Assembly (NCBI RefSeq): GCF_014650995.1
Contig: NZ_BMWA01000024.1
Coordinates: 81,407 to 145,406 of the forward strand
DNA from: Streptomyces viridiviolaceus
Lineage (GTDB): Bacteria; Actinomycetota; Actinomycetes; Streptomycetales; Streptomycetaceae
Reading direction: 5' to 3'
Length of the DNA: 64,000 nt
Shown here: positions 53,362 through 62,597 of the stretch, one piece after another
Numbering within the stretch: position 1 is the first letter of the stretch
Layout: every line of letters starts with the position of its first letter
Program-made: the position numbers and the translations under genes
Notes under the pieces: model-generated
Databases searched by the model: none
What the model was told of the DNA's origin: nothing
Seen by the model: only the letters and a program-made list of their open reading frames with translations

Positions 53362-54579
53362 TCAGAAGTGGGGGAACCGGGCGGTGGGCGCGCTCTTCGT
53401 CACTGGTGCCATCGGATCTGATGTCCCGGCGCGGTCCAGGTCGGACAGGAGCCGTTCCGCGTCGGTGACCAGTGATCCGTAGATGTGCCAGGCTCCGGGT
53501 TCGGTCAGGGCGCCGCGTGCTACGAGTTCGGTCATGCGGTCATGCCAGCTCCGGGCCTGGTCGAGCGCGGTGCGCAGCCGTTTGCCGCCGTCGGCGTCCT
53601 CCGGGTCGGCCGCCCCGTCCACTTCGGCGAAGCCCTCCACTGCCTGTCCGGCCAGCTCCAGTGTCCGGGCGTACTGGTCGGTGAACAACTGCCCCAGACT
53701 GAAGTCGTCCCGGGGTGTGTCCACGGTATCGGCCAGGGTTCGGGCGATTCCCCGCACCTGCAGTGATATCCCGTGCAGGACGAGGAGCGCATGGCCGCCG
53801 GTTCCGGGCCGCCGGGGCCCGTGTACGGAGCAGCGGATGTTCCAGCGCAGGCTGTCCTCGGCCAGCCGCACGTGGTCCTGCGCTTCGGCGATCTCCTCCT
53901 CGAGTTGTCGCGCTCTCGACAGCCAGACCCGTGCATGGCTGGTCCGCTGGTGCTGGCGCAGACCGCGGCCCATGTCGCGCAGCAGCAGGCTGGTGGCCCG
54001 GGCCAGCCGGCGCACCGCGGTCCGGGAGTCGGCCACATGCACGGGGGGCAGGATCAGGGCATGGACGGCCGTTCCCACGACGGCACCGGTCAGGGTGGCC
54101 AGCGCCAGGAGGGCGAGGTCGCGCACCGGCACCGCCGCCGCGGCCGTCAGGGTGATCAGCGCAGTCGAGGCGACCTGGAGGCGGTCGTCGAAGGCGCGGC
54201 GTCCGCGGGCCACCAGGATGACGGCCAGGACTGCCATGATGCTCCCGGCGGTGGGGCCCAGCCACCAGGCGGTGGCGACGGCCAGAGTCACCCCGGCCAC
54301 GTGGATCGCCACCCGGTGCGCGGCTTCGATCATCGAGTGGTGCACCGTCGAGGTGTTGACCACGAGCAGGGCCGTGGCGACGGCCAGGAACTGGGGCCGC
54401 CCCTGCCCCCACGGGGCGCTCGCCTGCCAGGCGAGCAGCGCGGCGGTCAGATTCTTGCCGCCATGGGGCAGGATGCGCCCGCCCTGGCGGGCGACCACGG
54501 ACCTGACCAGACGCGCCAGCGTCGGCCACCCGGGATGCGAGGCAGGCGGCCTCCTCCCCGAATTAGTTGAATCTTGCAC
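53362..54579 (-). CDS. FUSC-family membrane protein (aromatic acid exporter-like)
   Basis: About 405 residues from GTG 54579; the start is uncertain because no ribosome site is visible. The N-terminal half has several hydrophobic helices (FLAVATALLVVNTS, VAIHVAGVTLAVATAWWLG, GSIMAVLAVILVARG, DLALLALATLTGAVVGTAVH). The C-terminal half is helical and cytoplasmic (EEEIAEAQDHVRLAEDSLRW). This matches FUSC/aromatic-acid-exporter-type proteins. Substrate unknown. It stands alone, next to an AT-rich intergenic stretch. Confidence 0.8.
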   Translation of the reverse strand: MQDSTNSGRRPPASHPGWPTLARLVRSVVARQGGRILPHGGKNLTAALLAWQASAPWGQGRPQFLAVATALLVVNTSTVHHSMIEAAHRVAIHVAGVTLAVATAWWLGPTAGSIMAVLAVILVARGRRAFDDRLQVASTALITLTAAAAVPVRDLALLALATLTGAVVGTAVHALILPPVHVADSRTAVRRLARATSLLLRDMGRGLRQHQRTSHARVWLSRARQLEEEIAEAQDHVRLAEDSLRWNIRCSVHGPRRPGTGGHALLVLHGISLQVRGIARTLADTVDTPRDDFSLGQLFTDQYARTLELAGQAVEGFAEVDGAADPEDADGGKRLRTALDQARSWHDRMTELVARGALTEPGAWHIYGSLVTDAERLLSDLDRAGTSDPMAPVTKSAPTARFPHF

Positions 54580-54806
54580 GAAATGAAGAATGCCATTTTC
54601 CGCCGGGTTTGACCAGCAGTGCCCCCGCAGCCCGACGGGGCGGGTCACCGTCGGCCGGGCGCGGCGCCGCGAGCGGCGCGTCGGCGGCCGCCGACGCATC
54701 GATGCGCTCGGGGTGGCGTGCGTCGGTGCATGTCGGCGCCCTGTCGGGGCACCGTCCGACGTCCCGCGGGGCGGAACGTCGGCACGGCATTCAAGGAGGA
54801 GTGATC

Positions 54807-54869
54807 ATGAGTCGCATCTTCGGAAGGCCCGTCGTCACTGCTGCCGCCTGGGGCAGTCGCACGGGTTGA
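54807..54869 (+). CDS. 20-residue ORF with near-perfect ribosome site
   Basis: AAGGAGGAG is followed six bases later by ATG 54807 and a 20-codon frame (MSRIFGRPVVTAAAWGSRTG) ending in TGA at 54869. The ribosome site is among the best in the window. It could be a leader peptide, a small real peptide, or the stump of a deleted gene, since decayed genes follow immediately. No family is recognised. Confidence 0.35.
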   Translation: MSRIFGRPVVTAAAWGSRTG

Positions 54870-54920
54870 GCCCCGACGAAAGCCTAGGTGCTCAGCCCTG
54901 CGTGGTGTGGTGGTGATCGG

Positions 54921-55515
54921 TCAGGCGTGCGGGGTCCAGAAGGCAACCATATTCCCGGCGCCGGGCTCGACGTCTGTCCAGGAGCCGGTGAAGGTGAGCA
55001 CGGCGTCGCGGACGTGGGGAAGCCGCTGCGGTTCATCCGGGCCGGCAGGTCGCCATCTGCCTCGCCGGCGGTGTCGCCCGCGCGCACGCCGACCCGCTTG
55101 ACCGCCTGGTAGGCGGTGAGTCCAGCCAGGGGCACGGCCGCGGCCTGTTCCCAGGTGAGGGCCGCGGGTTTGCGGGCGAGCATGCGGACGTGCGCGGAGA
55201 CCGGCTCGGCGTAGGCGCCGTGCTGTACGGAGTCCTTGCGGATGCAGCCGAAGACCTCGTCGCCGGGTGCGTACTCCTCGACGTCGAAGCCGACCCGTTC
55301 GACGACTCCGGCGACGTCCCAGCCTGGGACCAGCGGAAAGTGGGTGTTCATGAGCGGGTCGAGGCGACCTTCGGCGTGCTTCCAGTCGCGACCGGGTTGA
55401 CCCCGGCGGCCCGTACACGGATCAGGACCTCGCCGGGCGCGACCTTCGGGTCTGGCAGTTCGGTGTACCGCAGATCGTCCGGTCCGCCGTACGCGTCGAG
55501 GGCGATGGCCTTCAT
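54921..55515 (-). pseudogene. Quinone-reductase-type MDR oxidoreductase, frameshifted and truncated
   Basis: From ATG 55515 (MKAIALDAYGGPDDLRYTEL) the frame shows a GroES-like MDR start up to AAGVNPV. Two extra bases then shift the frame: DWKHAEGRLDPLMNTHFP, which should follow, is found in another frame, continuing through VPGWDVAGVVERVGFDVEEY, GDEVFGC and AVPLAGLTAYQAV. Just before the NADPH-binding motif the similarity stops, and an unrelated C-terminal fragment (VRDAVLTFTGSWTDVEPG) follows in a third frame. The start overlaps the MarR stop by 4 bp (ATGA), so it was once the regulator's partner gene. Confidence 0.8.
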
Positions 55516-55985
55516 GCTGCGGACACCGCCGCCGGCGTGCGGGTGGCCTCGACCGTGCGGACGAGGGGCGCGAGCCGCGGGTCCTCGGCGGCTTCGGCGA
55601 GGGCTTCGCGCAGCGCGGCCTCGTTGGTGGGGCGTGCCTCTCCGAGGAGCTTCAGGCCCTCCTCGGTGACGTTGGTGTAGATGCCGCGACGGTCGGTGGG
55701 GCACAGGTAGCGGGCAAGCAGCCCGCGGTCCTCGAGGCGGGTGACCAGGCGGGTGGTGGCGCTCTGACTGAGGACGACTGCGTCGGCGACCTGCTTCATC
55801 TGCAGGTGGCCGCCCTCTCCGTCGTGCTGGCGGCTGAGCACGTCGAGCAGGGAGTACTCACGCACGCTCAGGCCGTGTCCGGTCTGGAGGGCGTGCTCCA
55901 GGTGGGACTCGATCCGGCCGTGCAGCAAGGACAGGGCGCACCAGCCGTGGGCCAGGGCGGTGAGCGCGGGGGCGGTGGCGGTCAT
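55512..55985 (-). CDS. MarR-family transcriptional regulator
   Basis: A 157-residue winged-helix repressor from ATG 55985, after AAGGAG. Typical segments are LSVREYSLLDVLSRQ, LQMKQVADAVVLSQSATTRL and the wing GLLARYLCPTDRRGIYTNVT. Its stop overlaps the start of a broken MDR oxidoreductase gene. It is divergent from the MFS-GlcG-SnoaL-AKR operon, so it most likely represses that operon through the repeats at 56058-56100. Cys in the wing (YLCPTD) could be a redox sensor. Confidence 0.92.
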   Translation of the reverse strand: MTATAPALTALAHGWCALSLLHGRIESHLEHALQTGHGLSVREYSLLDVLSRQHDGEGGHLQMKQVADAVVLSQSATTRLVTRLEDRGLLARYLCPTDRRGIYTNVTEEGLKLLGEARPTNEAALREALAEAAEDPRLAPLVRTVEATRTPAAVSAA

Positions 55986-56057
55986 CGGGGCTCCTTCGTC
56001 GGACCATCCCCTCAATAGTTGCACACGAGGGCTAATGCATGCCGAGGTTGATCACGT

Positions 56058-56100
56058 TTGCATTCATCCCGCGCTTGCAATTATTGTCTTGTGACGTAAG
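56058..56100. promoter_or_regulatory. Promoter/operator element shared with 63402-63443
   Basis: TTGCATT, then TGCAATTATTGTC 18 bases later, and GTAAG ending at 56100. The same elements in the same order, with almost identical spacing, occur at 63402-63443 before another aldo/keto reductase. CAATTATTG is an odd-centred palindrome. It lies between the divergent marR and MFS genes, where a MarR operator is expected. Confidence 0.65.
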
Positions 56101-56131
56101 CGCCGCACACAATCACCTGGAAGGTACTCCC

Positions 56132-57337
56132 ATGCCTCTCGCGCTCCTGGCCCTCGCCATCGGGGCCTTCGGGATCGGCACCACCGAATTCGTGATCATG
56201 GGCGTGCTGCCCCAGGTCGCAGGAGACTTCGGCGTCACCATCCCGACGGCCGGCTGGCTGGTCTCCGGCTACGCGCTCGGCGTCGTGATCGGCGCCCCGC
56301 TGCTGACGGTCCTCGGCACCCGGGTCTCCCGCAAGAAGATGCTCATGTTCCTCATGGGCCTGTTCATCGCCGGCAACGCCCTCTCCGCCGTCGCCCCCAG
56401 CTTCGGCCTCATGCTGACCGGCCGGATCGTCGCCTCCCTCGCGCACGGCGCGTTCTTCGGCATCGGCTCCGTCGTCGCCGCCGACCTCGTCGCCCCGCAG
56501 AAGAGGGCCTCCGCGATCTCCCTGATGTTCATGGGCCTGACCGTGGCCAACATCGTCGGCGTCCCCGGCGGCACGTACATCGGCCAGGCCGCCGGCTGGC
56601 GCGTCACCTTCGCGATCGTCGCCGCCCTCGGCGTCGTCGGCCTCCTCGGCGTGGCCAACCTCGTCCCCGAGACCGGCCGGCCGGAGTCGGTGAGCGTCCG
56701 CGGCGAGTTCGCCGCCTTCCGCAACGTCCAGGTCTGGCTCGCGATGGCGATGACCGTCCTCGGGTACGGCGGTGTGTTCGCCGCGATCACCTACATCACG
56801 CCGATGATGACCGAGGTCGCCGGCTACACCGAAGGTGCTGTGACCTGGCTGCTCGTCCTGTTCGGCGTCGGCATGTTCCTGGGCAACCTGCTCGGCGGAA
56901 AGTTCGCCGACCGCGCCCTGATGCCGATGCTCTTCACCGCCCTGGCCGCCCTCACCGGAGCCCTGCTGCTGTTCACCGCGACCGCGCACAACAAGGTCCT
57001 CGCCGCGATCACCCTCTCGCTGATCGGCGCCCTGGGCTTCGCGACCGTGCCGCCGCTGCAGAAGTGGGTGCTCGACCAGGCTTCGGCCGCGCCGACCCTC
57101 GCCTCCGCCGCCAACATCGGCGCCTTCAACCTCGGCAACGCCCTCGCCGCCTGGCTCGGCGGTGTCGTGATCGCCGCGGGCCTCGGCTTCACCGCCCCGA
57201 ACTGGGTCGGCGCGATCCTCTCCGGTACGGCGCTGCTGCTCGCCTTCCTCGCGGCCCACCTGGACCGGCGTACCCGCAGCGCGGGCCGCGTCGTCGCCGG
57301 GTCCGCAGCGGCCGAGCCCGCCCCGGCGACGGTCTGA
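56132..57337 (+). CDS. MFS exporter (Cmx/CmlR/AraJ-like)
   Basis: A 401-residue, 12-helix MFS protein. The start LALAIGAFGIGTTEFVIMGV and GRIVASLAHGAFFGIGSVVA are signatures of the chloramphenicol/purine-efflux (DHA1) group. ATG 56132 follows GGAAGG. It is first in an operon with three small redox or accessory genes and is divergent from marR. It probably exports a toxic compound sensed by MarR. Confidence 0.93.
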   Translation: MPLALLALAIGAFGIGTTEFVIMGVLPQVAGDFGVTIPTAGWLVSGYALGVVIGAPLLTVLGTRVSRKKMLMFLMGLFIAGNALSAVAPSFGLMLTGRIVASLAHGAFFGIGSVVAADLVAPQKRASAISLMFMGLTVANIVGVPGGTYIGQAAGWRVTFAIVAALGVVGLLGVANLVPETGRPESVSVRGEFAAFRNVQVWLAMAMTVLGYGGVFAAITYITPMMTEVAGYTEGAVTWLLVLFGVGMFLGNLLGGKFADRALMPMLFTALAALTGALLLFTATAHNKVLAAITLSLIGALGFATVPPLQKWVLDQASAAPTLASAANIGAFNLGNALAAWLGGVVIAAGLGFTAPNWVGAILSGTALLLAFLAAHLDRRTRSAGRVVAGSAAAEPAPATV

Positions 57338-57396
57338 CCCTCCCCCAGCCCTGTCCTCGAGATCCCCCGAGACATCCCTCTGAGAAGGAACCCCTC

Positions 57397-57831
57397 ATGA
57401 GCACCACCACCGCACCGGCCCCTGTCGCCCCGCTGACCACGCAGGACGCCGAGCTGCTGATCGACTCCGCGCGTCGCGCCGCCGAGGCCGCCGGAGTTAC
57501 GGTCAGCGTCACCGTCCTCGACGCGGGCGGCCACCTGCTCGCCTTCCGTCGCGACGACCGGGCCGTCCTGATCTCCGGCGAGACCAGCACCCGCAAGGCC
57601 TACACCGCGCTGCAGCTCGACGCCCCCACCGCCGACCTGGTCGACCTGGTCAAGCCCGACGGGCCGTTCCACTCGCTGCCCACCGCCCTCGACAAGCCGT
57701 TGCTTTTCATCGCCGGCGGCATCCCCGTCCACCGCGACGGCCGGCTGATCGGCGCGATCGGTGTCGGCGGCGGCGCCCCGGAGCAGGACCACGGCTTCGC
57801 CACCGCCGCGCTCGCCGAGCTCGCCCGATGA
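57397..57831 (+). CDS. GlcG/HbpS-family protein
   Basis: A 144-residue protein of the GlcG/HbpS (PF03928) family: LTTQDAELLIDSARRAAEAA, VTVLDAGGHLLAFRRDD, FIAGGIPVHRDGRLIGAIGV. Members bind haem or act with oxidoreductases; there is no signal peptide here, so it is cytoplasmic. It overlaps the next gene by 4 bp. Its role in this operon is unknown. Confidence 0.9.
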   Translation: MSTTTAPAPVAPLTTQDAELLIDSARRAAEAAGVTVSVTVLDAGGHLLAFRRDDRAVLISGETSTRKAYTALQLDAPTADLVDLVKPDGPFHSLPTALDKPLLFIAGGIPVHRDGRLIGAIGVGGGAPEQDHGFATAALAELAR

Positions 57832-58184
57832 GCCGCACCCCGCAGGAGGTCTTCGCCGACCACGGCAACCGGCTCGGCACCGGCGACCTCGACCTGATCA
57901 GCCAGAACTACACCGAGGACGCCGTCTTCCTCACCCCCGAGGGCACCCTCACGGGACGCGAGGGAGTACGGCGGGGCATCGGCGCCCTGCTCGCCGATCT
58001 GCCGGACGCCGACTGGCAGTTGACACCACAGTTCGCCGGTGACGTGCTGTTCCTGCAGTGGAGCGCCGCCACCGACACCCACGAGGTCACCGACGGCGTC
58101 GACACCTTCGTCTTCCGCGACGGACTCATCAGTGCCCAGACCGTCCGCTACACCCTGACCCCCCGCACAACCCGTACCCCCTGA
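57828..58184 (+). CDS. SnoaL/NTF2-like protein
   Basis: A 118-residue NTF2-fold protein (VFADHGNRLGTGDLDLISQN, TEDAVFLTPEGTLTGREGV, GDVLFLQWSA). SnoaL-like proteins act as cyclases, isomerases or small-ligand binders. Its ATG overlaps the GlcG-like stop (ATGA) and the aldo/keto reductase starts 15 bp later, so the genes are cotranscribed. No catalytic assignment is possible. Confidence 0.85.
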   Translation: MSRTPQEVFADHGNRLGTGDLDLISQNYTEDAVFLTPEGTLTGREGVRRGIGALLADLPDADWQLTPQFAGDVLFLQWSAATDTHEVTDGVDTFVFRDGLISAQTVRYTLTPRTTRTP

Positions 58185-58199
58185 AAGGCCACACGCACC

Positions 58200-59033
58200 A
58201 TGGCATCGAACAGCAGCATCCCCACCGTCACCCTCAACAACGGTGTCGAGATCCCGCAGCTCGGCTTCGGCGTCTTCCAGGTCCCGGACGAGCAGACCAC
58301 CGCCGCCGTCGCCTCCGCCCTGGAAGCCGGCTACCGCTCCATCGACACCGCCGCGATCTACGGCAACGAGGCCGGCGTCGGCAAGGCCCTCGCGACCTCC
58401 GGGATCGCCCGCGAGGACCTGTTCATCACCACCAAGCTGTGGAACGCCGACCAGGGCTACGACGCCGCGCTCCGCGCCTTCGACGACAGCCTGGCCAAGC
58501 TCGGCCTCGACTACGTCGACATGTACCTGATCCACTGGCCCACCCCGGCCCGTGACCTGTACAAGGAGACCTGGAAGGCCATCGAGAAGCTCGTCGCCGA
58601 CGGCCGGGTCCGCACCGCGGGCGTCTCCAACTTCCAGCCCGACCACCTGAAGCGGCTGATCGACGGCGCCGAGCTCGTCCCGGCCGTCAACCAGATCGAG
58701 CTGCACCCGGGCCTGCAGCAGAGCGAACTGCGCGCCGTGCACGCCGAGCTGGGCATCGCCACCGAAGCGTGGAGCCCGATCGCCCAGGGCGCCGTCCTGG
58801 GGGACGAGGCCATCACGAGCATCGCCGGCCGGCACGGCAAGTCCCCGGCCCAGATCGTCCTGCGCTGGCACCTGCAGCTCGGCAACATCGTCATCCCCAA
58901 GTCGGTGACGCCCGAGCGCATCCGGCAGAACCTCGACGTCTTCGACTTCACCCTCACCGACGACGAGATGGCCTCGATCGCCGGCCTCGACCGCGACCTG
59001 CGCACCGGCCCCCACCCCGACCAGCTCAACTGA
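58200..59033 (+). CDS. Aldo/keto reductase (2,5-diketo-D-gluconate reductase type)
   Basis: A 277-residue NADPH-dependent reductase. The catalytic tetrad positions are present: Asp and Tyr in SIDTAAIYGNE, Lys in ITTKLW and His in YLIHWP. The cofactor-binding IPKSVTPERIRQN is also present. It is the last gene of the MarR-controlled operon and probably reduces a carbonyl compound detoxified or exported by the others. Confidence 0.94.
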   Translation: MASNSSIPTVTLNNGVEIPQLGFGVFQVPDEQTTAAVASALEAGYRSIDTAAIYGNEAGVGKALATSGIAREDLFITTKLWNADQGYDAALRAFDDSLAKLGLDYVDMYLIHWPTPARDLYKETWKAIEKLVADGRVRTAGVSNFQPDHLKRLIDGAELVPAVNQIELHPGLQQSELRAVHAELGIATEAWSPIAQGAVLGDEAITSIAGRHGKSPAQIVLRWHLQLGNIVIPKSVTPERIRQNLDVFDFTLTDDEMASIAGLDRDLRTGPHPDQLN

Positions 59034-59239
59034 CCCGGCTCCGTCCGACCAGCCCGGGCGGGGCGGCGCCCCTTCGCGCCGCTCCGCCGGGTTGCCCCGG
59101 CTCGCGCGGGCGCGGATGGCAGGTCCAGCCCGCGCGAGCCCTCGCTCCCCGCCTTGTGCGCGCTGCCCGCTCCCCCTCACCGCTCCTGCGTCCTCACGAC
59201 GCGGCAAGGCGCCTCTGGCCATCCGCCCTGGACCGGCTC

Positions 59240-60166
59240 GTGAACCCCGCGGTCCTGCCGACCCTGGGTCTCGAACTGCCCCTCGACAACGACTGGGCGC
59301 TACCCGGCTGCGTGCCGGCCAGGCCGCCGGCAAGCCCTTCGGCGTCCCCCACCTGACCCGCCACACCGACTCGTCAGGCGCGCCGACCAGTTGGGCCTTT
59401 CGGGCCTGTGGGTACGGGACGTGCCGCTGTACGACCCCGAGCAGTTCGGCGACGCCGGCTCCGTCTTCGAGACCCCCACCCACCGCGGGCACCTGCCGCC
59501 GTGCCCCGGCGGGCCGTGCTCGGCACTGCGGCCGTCGTGCTGCCCCTGCCCCGTCCACTGCTGGTCGCCAAGGCCGCAGCCACCGTCGACGTCCTGTCCG
59601 GCGGCCGGTTCGTCCTCGGTCTGGCCAGCGGGGACCGGCCCGTCGAGTACCGCCTGTGAGGACTGCCACGCCCGTGGTGACCTCTTCCGCCGGGGAGTGG
59701 AGACGCTGGGCGCCCCCTGGACCCGGCACGCCGAGGGCACGGGCATGGAGCTGCCTGAACTCGTCTCAGGGCCAGACGCCGTCTCGACGTCCTGCCCAAA
59801 CCGACCGGCCCGACCGTGCCGATCGCCGTCGCGGGACATGCCCGGCAGTCCGCCGAGTGGATCGCCCGCAACGCGGATGCCTCGCTCAACTACCCGCGCC
59901 CGCTGGGGGCCCTGCGCCTCAGGGCACGGGAGTGGTGGGAGCTGACCGGCGACGCCCCCAGGCCGTATTTGACCCCCATGCAACTGGACCTCACCCGGGA
60001 TCCGGCGACGCCCGCGGCCCCGATCCGGCTCGGCCTGCACACCGGGAGCCGCCCTCGTCGAGCATCTGCGCGCGATGGGTGAAGGCTTCGCCCGCATCTC
60101 GTTCGATCTCCGCCCGGGCGACCGGCCCGTCGAGGAGGTCCTCCACGAGCTCGCCGAGACGGTACG
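59240..60166 (+). pseudogene. LLM-class flavin monooxygenase, multiply frameshifted
   Basis: Pieces of one luciferase-like monooxygenase occur in order but in changing frames: LGLELPLDNDW after GTG 59240; LGLSGLWVRDVPLYDPEQFG; VAKAAATVDVLSGGRFVLGL then ASGDRPVEY; VPIAVAGHARQSAEW-type text near 59820; and the C-terminal FARISFDLRPGDRPVEEVLH ending near 60160. At least four frame changes are needed, so it cannot be translated as one protein. The 59034-59239 gap before it holds no gene. Confidence 0.78.
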
Positions 60167-60253
60167 CCCCACTTCCCCTCCCCCGGCACCACCACCGGGA
60201 CGGGTGCGGCTGGCGTGCTCGCCTCCTGAGGAGGGCCGCGGCGGAGGCCGGGT

Positions 60254-61351
60254 TCAGCGCAGCGGGTCATACGGCGACAGCTCGATCCCCGCCTCCATCC
60301 GCCGGGCGAGACGGGCCGCGATCGAGCCGGCGTACGGACCGACCGTGAGCCCGGACGCGCCGAGACCGTTGACGACGACCAGCCCCTCGATCTCCGGCAC
60401 CGCCCCGAGCGACGGCCGGATGTCCGGGCCGACCGGGCGGAAGCCGACACGGGTCTCCGCATGGGTGGCGCCGGCCAGTCCGGGAGCCACCGACAGCGCT
60501 TCGGCGAGCACCTGCGCCAGTCCTGCCGCGGTCACCCGGTGGTCGAAGCCGGCGTCGTCCTCGCGCGTCGCCCCGACCACGACCCTGGAGTCGTCGAAGG
60601 CCAGAAGGTAGTGGTGCGACTCGGGCAGCACTACGGGCCAGTCCGCAGTCCGCGCCCCCGGCAGCCGCAGGTGCACGATCTGGCCGCGCTGGGGCGCGAC
60701 GCGCACCCGGACGCCGAGGGGTTCGAGCAGGCGCGGCGACCAGGCGCCGGCTGCCGCGATCACGGCGTCCGCGCCGACGAACTCGTCCCCGACCCGCACG
60801 CCGCGCACGGCACCGTCGGCGTCGATCGCGGCCGTTCCTTCCGTCAGGCGTGCCCCGTGCCGGACCGCGGCGCGGGTCATCGCGTCACGGACCGAGCGGC
60901 CATCCAGGCGTGCCGCTCCCGGGATGTGGATCGCCGGGCCATCGTGCGCGAGGGGCGGGAAGAGGTCACGGGCCCGGCGAGCACTGACGAGCTCCACCTC
61001 GCCTGCCGACGGGGACTTCGCGGCACGCTCGGCCACGTCCCGCAGCCTTTCGGCGGCTTCGGCCTCGCTGACCAGACACAGGGCACCCACCTGCCGATAC
61101 CCGAGGTCGGTCTCCCCGTCTGCGGCCAGCGCCGCCAGCAGCTCCTGGTAGTGCTCGGCTCCGGCCACCGCGATCCGGTACCAGTCCTCGTCGTCCGTCC
61201 GGGACGACCACGGGCACACGATGCCCGCGCCGGCCGATGTCGCGCGTCCGGGAACACGCGAGTCCACCATGACCACATCCACGCCGTTGCGGGCCAGGTC
61301 ATAGCCCGCTGCCGCACCGGCTATCCCGCAGCCGACGACGACTACACGCAT
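60254..61351 (-). CDS. FAD-dependent oxidoreductase (DAO family)
   Basis: A 365-residue amine/amino-acid oxidase-type flavoprotein. The FAD-binding start is VVVVGCGIAGAAAGYDLARN, and the C-terminal region GFRPVGPDIRPSLGAVPEIE with GLVVVNGLGASGLTVGPYAG is typical of the DadA/glycine-oxidase group. It oxidises an amine or D-amino acid; the substrate is unknown. It is the only intact gene between 59.2 and 63.6 kb, among pseudogenes, and may be left from the same decayed catabolic cluster. Confidence 0.92.
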   Translation of the reverse strand: MRVVVVGCGIAGAAAGYDLARNGVDVVMVDSRVPGRATSAGAGIVCPWSSRTDDEDWYRIAVAGAEHYQELLAALAADGETDLGYRQVGALCLVSEAEAAERLRDVAERAAKSPSAGEVELVSARRARDLFPPLAHDGPAIHIPGAARLDGRSVRDAMTRAAVRHGARLTEGTAAIDADGAVRGVRVGDEFVGADAVIAAAGAWSPRLLEPLGVRVRVAPQRGQIVHLRLPGARTADWPVVLPESHHYLLAFDDSRVVVGATREDDAGFDHRVTAAGLAQVLAEALSVAPGLAGATHAETRVGFRPVGPDIRPSLGAVPEIEGLVVVNGLGASGLTVGPYAGSIAARLARRMEAGIELSPYDPLR

Positions 61352-61489
61352 CTTCCGCTCCTACCGTCCGCCTGACGTACTGTCACCTACCGGTGCCCAT
61401 CATGGCCGCATCGCGCCCGGCGCAGTAGCGGGCCTCGGGCCGCGGGGTCCCGGTGCGAGCCCGGGCCGTGGCCGGGTGTGTCACGGGCG

Positions 61490-61739
61490 TGAGTGTCCTC
61501 TCTGCCGCGACCACTCGCGCCCGGAGCGGCTCCCGCCGACCGGGTCCCGATCGCCACGGTCCCGACGGTCATGATCGAGAAGGTGAGGATCAGCGTGGAC
61601 TTGCGCCCGATACGTCCCCGAGGTGCCCGGCGACGAACGCGCCGATCGGGAAGAACAGATCGACGATCGCGCCGATGGTGCCGGACTGCAGGGATCGGCG
61701 TCTGATCTGCTCCGGTGTCAGGGTGGCGGCGGTGGCCAT
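61490..61739 (-). pseudogene. MFS (MHS-type) transporter fragment
   Basis: After a CGGAGA site, ATG 61739 opens MATAATLTPEQIRRRSLQSG with GTIGAIVDLFFPIGAFVAGH. A frame change then leads to RIGRKSTLILTFSIMTVGTV. These are the N-terminus, the end of a helix and the A-motif region of a metabolite:H+ symporter, joined with the material between missing. Everything after VAIGT is lost. Confidence 0.65.
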
Positions 61740-61835
61740 GGGATCTCCGTTGATCGGGGACGAAGCGGGCGGAACGGGGACAGTCGGAGGACGTGCGGGG
61801 ACGGGGCGGGGCGGCCGCTGTCCCGCCGGGCGGAG

Positions 61836-62425
61836 TCAGGCGCCGGTGGCGCTCGCGTAGTGGGCGGTCCACGTCAGCGGGGCGCCGGCGCACTTGGCCG
61901 CGCGCACGTCACCGGAGCGGGCGCGGCCCTGGAACAGCTCGACGCGGGCGGCCCGGCCGCACAGCTCCCCCCAGTGCCGCAGAGCCTCGGTTCGCGGACT
62001 TCCTGGTAGGTGACGGTACGCAGGTACATGCTCACCCACAGGCCACCGGTGCAGCGGGCCGCGCCGCGGGTCGGCAGCACGTGGTTGGTGCCGATGACCT
62101 TGTCGCCGTAGGACACACAGGTGCCCTCTCCGAGGAAGAGGGCGCCGTAGGCGTGCATCTTGTCCAGTGCCTCGCAGGGGTTCCCGGTGAGGATCCGGAC
62201 GTGCTCGTAGGCGAAGGAGTCGTCGATGCGGTAGGCCTCGTCGAGATCGTCGGCCAGGATGATCTGGCCGTGGTCGCGGCAGGCGGGGCCGGCGATGTCG
62301 CCGGTCTGCAGCCCGGGCAGGATCTCCTCGACGTGCTGCCGCACCGCGGTGGCGACACGCTCGCTGGCCGTGATCAGGGCGGCGGGCGAGTCCGGGCTGT
62401 GCTCGGTGCTCCCTTTCGAGGGCAC
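61836..62425 (-). pseudogene. Histidinol-dehydrogenase-family enzyme, C-terminal fragment
   Basis: The frame gives DSPAALITASERVATAVRQH, ILADDLDEAYRIDDSFAYEH and GEGTCVSYGDKVIGTNHVLP, the C-terminal half of a histidinol/sulfopropanediol-dehydrogenase-type enzyme. Near 61990 the frame changes, and the end (HWGELCGRAARVELFQGRAR) is read in another frame to 61836. The N-terminal half, with the NAD-binding part, is absent. Non-functional. Confidence 0.72.
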
Positions 62426-62597
62426 CTGAACGGCTCAACGTCCCGAGCGTTCCCACATTCTGCAGGTGATTCTTTACTCCGGCCGTCCATGACGCTCGTT
62501 CGTGTGCGCAAGCACCTGTGAAACGGACTGCCCCGGCCGGGCGAGCCGTGGCCGCAGGCCGCGAGCCTTCTGGGACCCCGAGGAAGGAAGCACAGGC

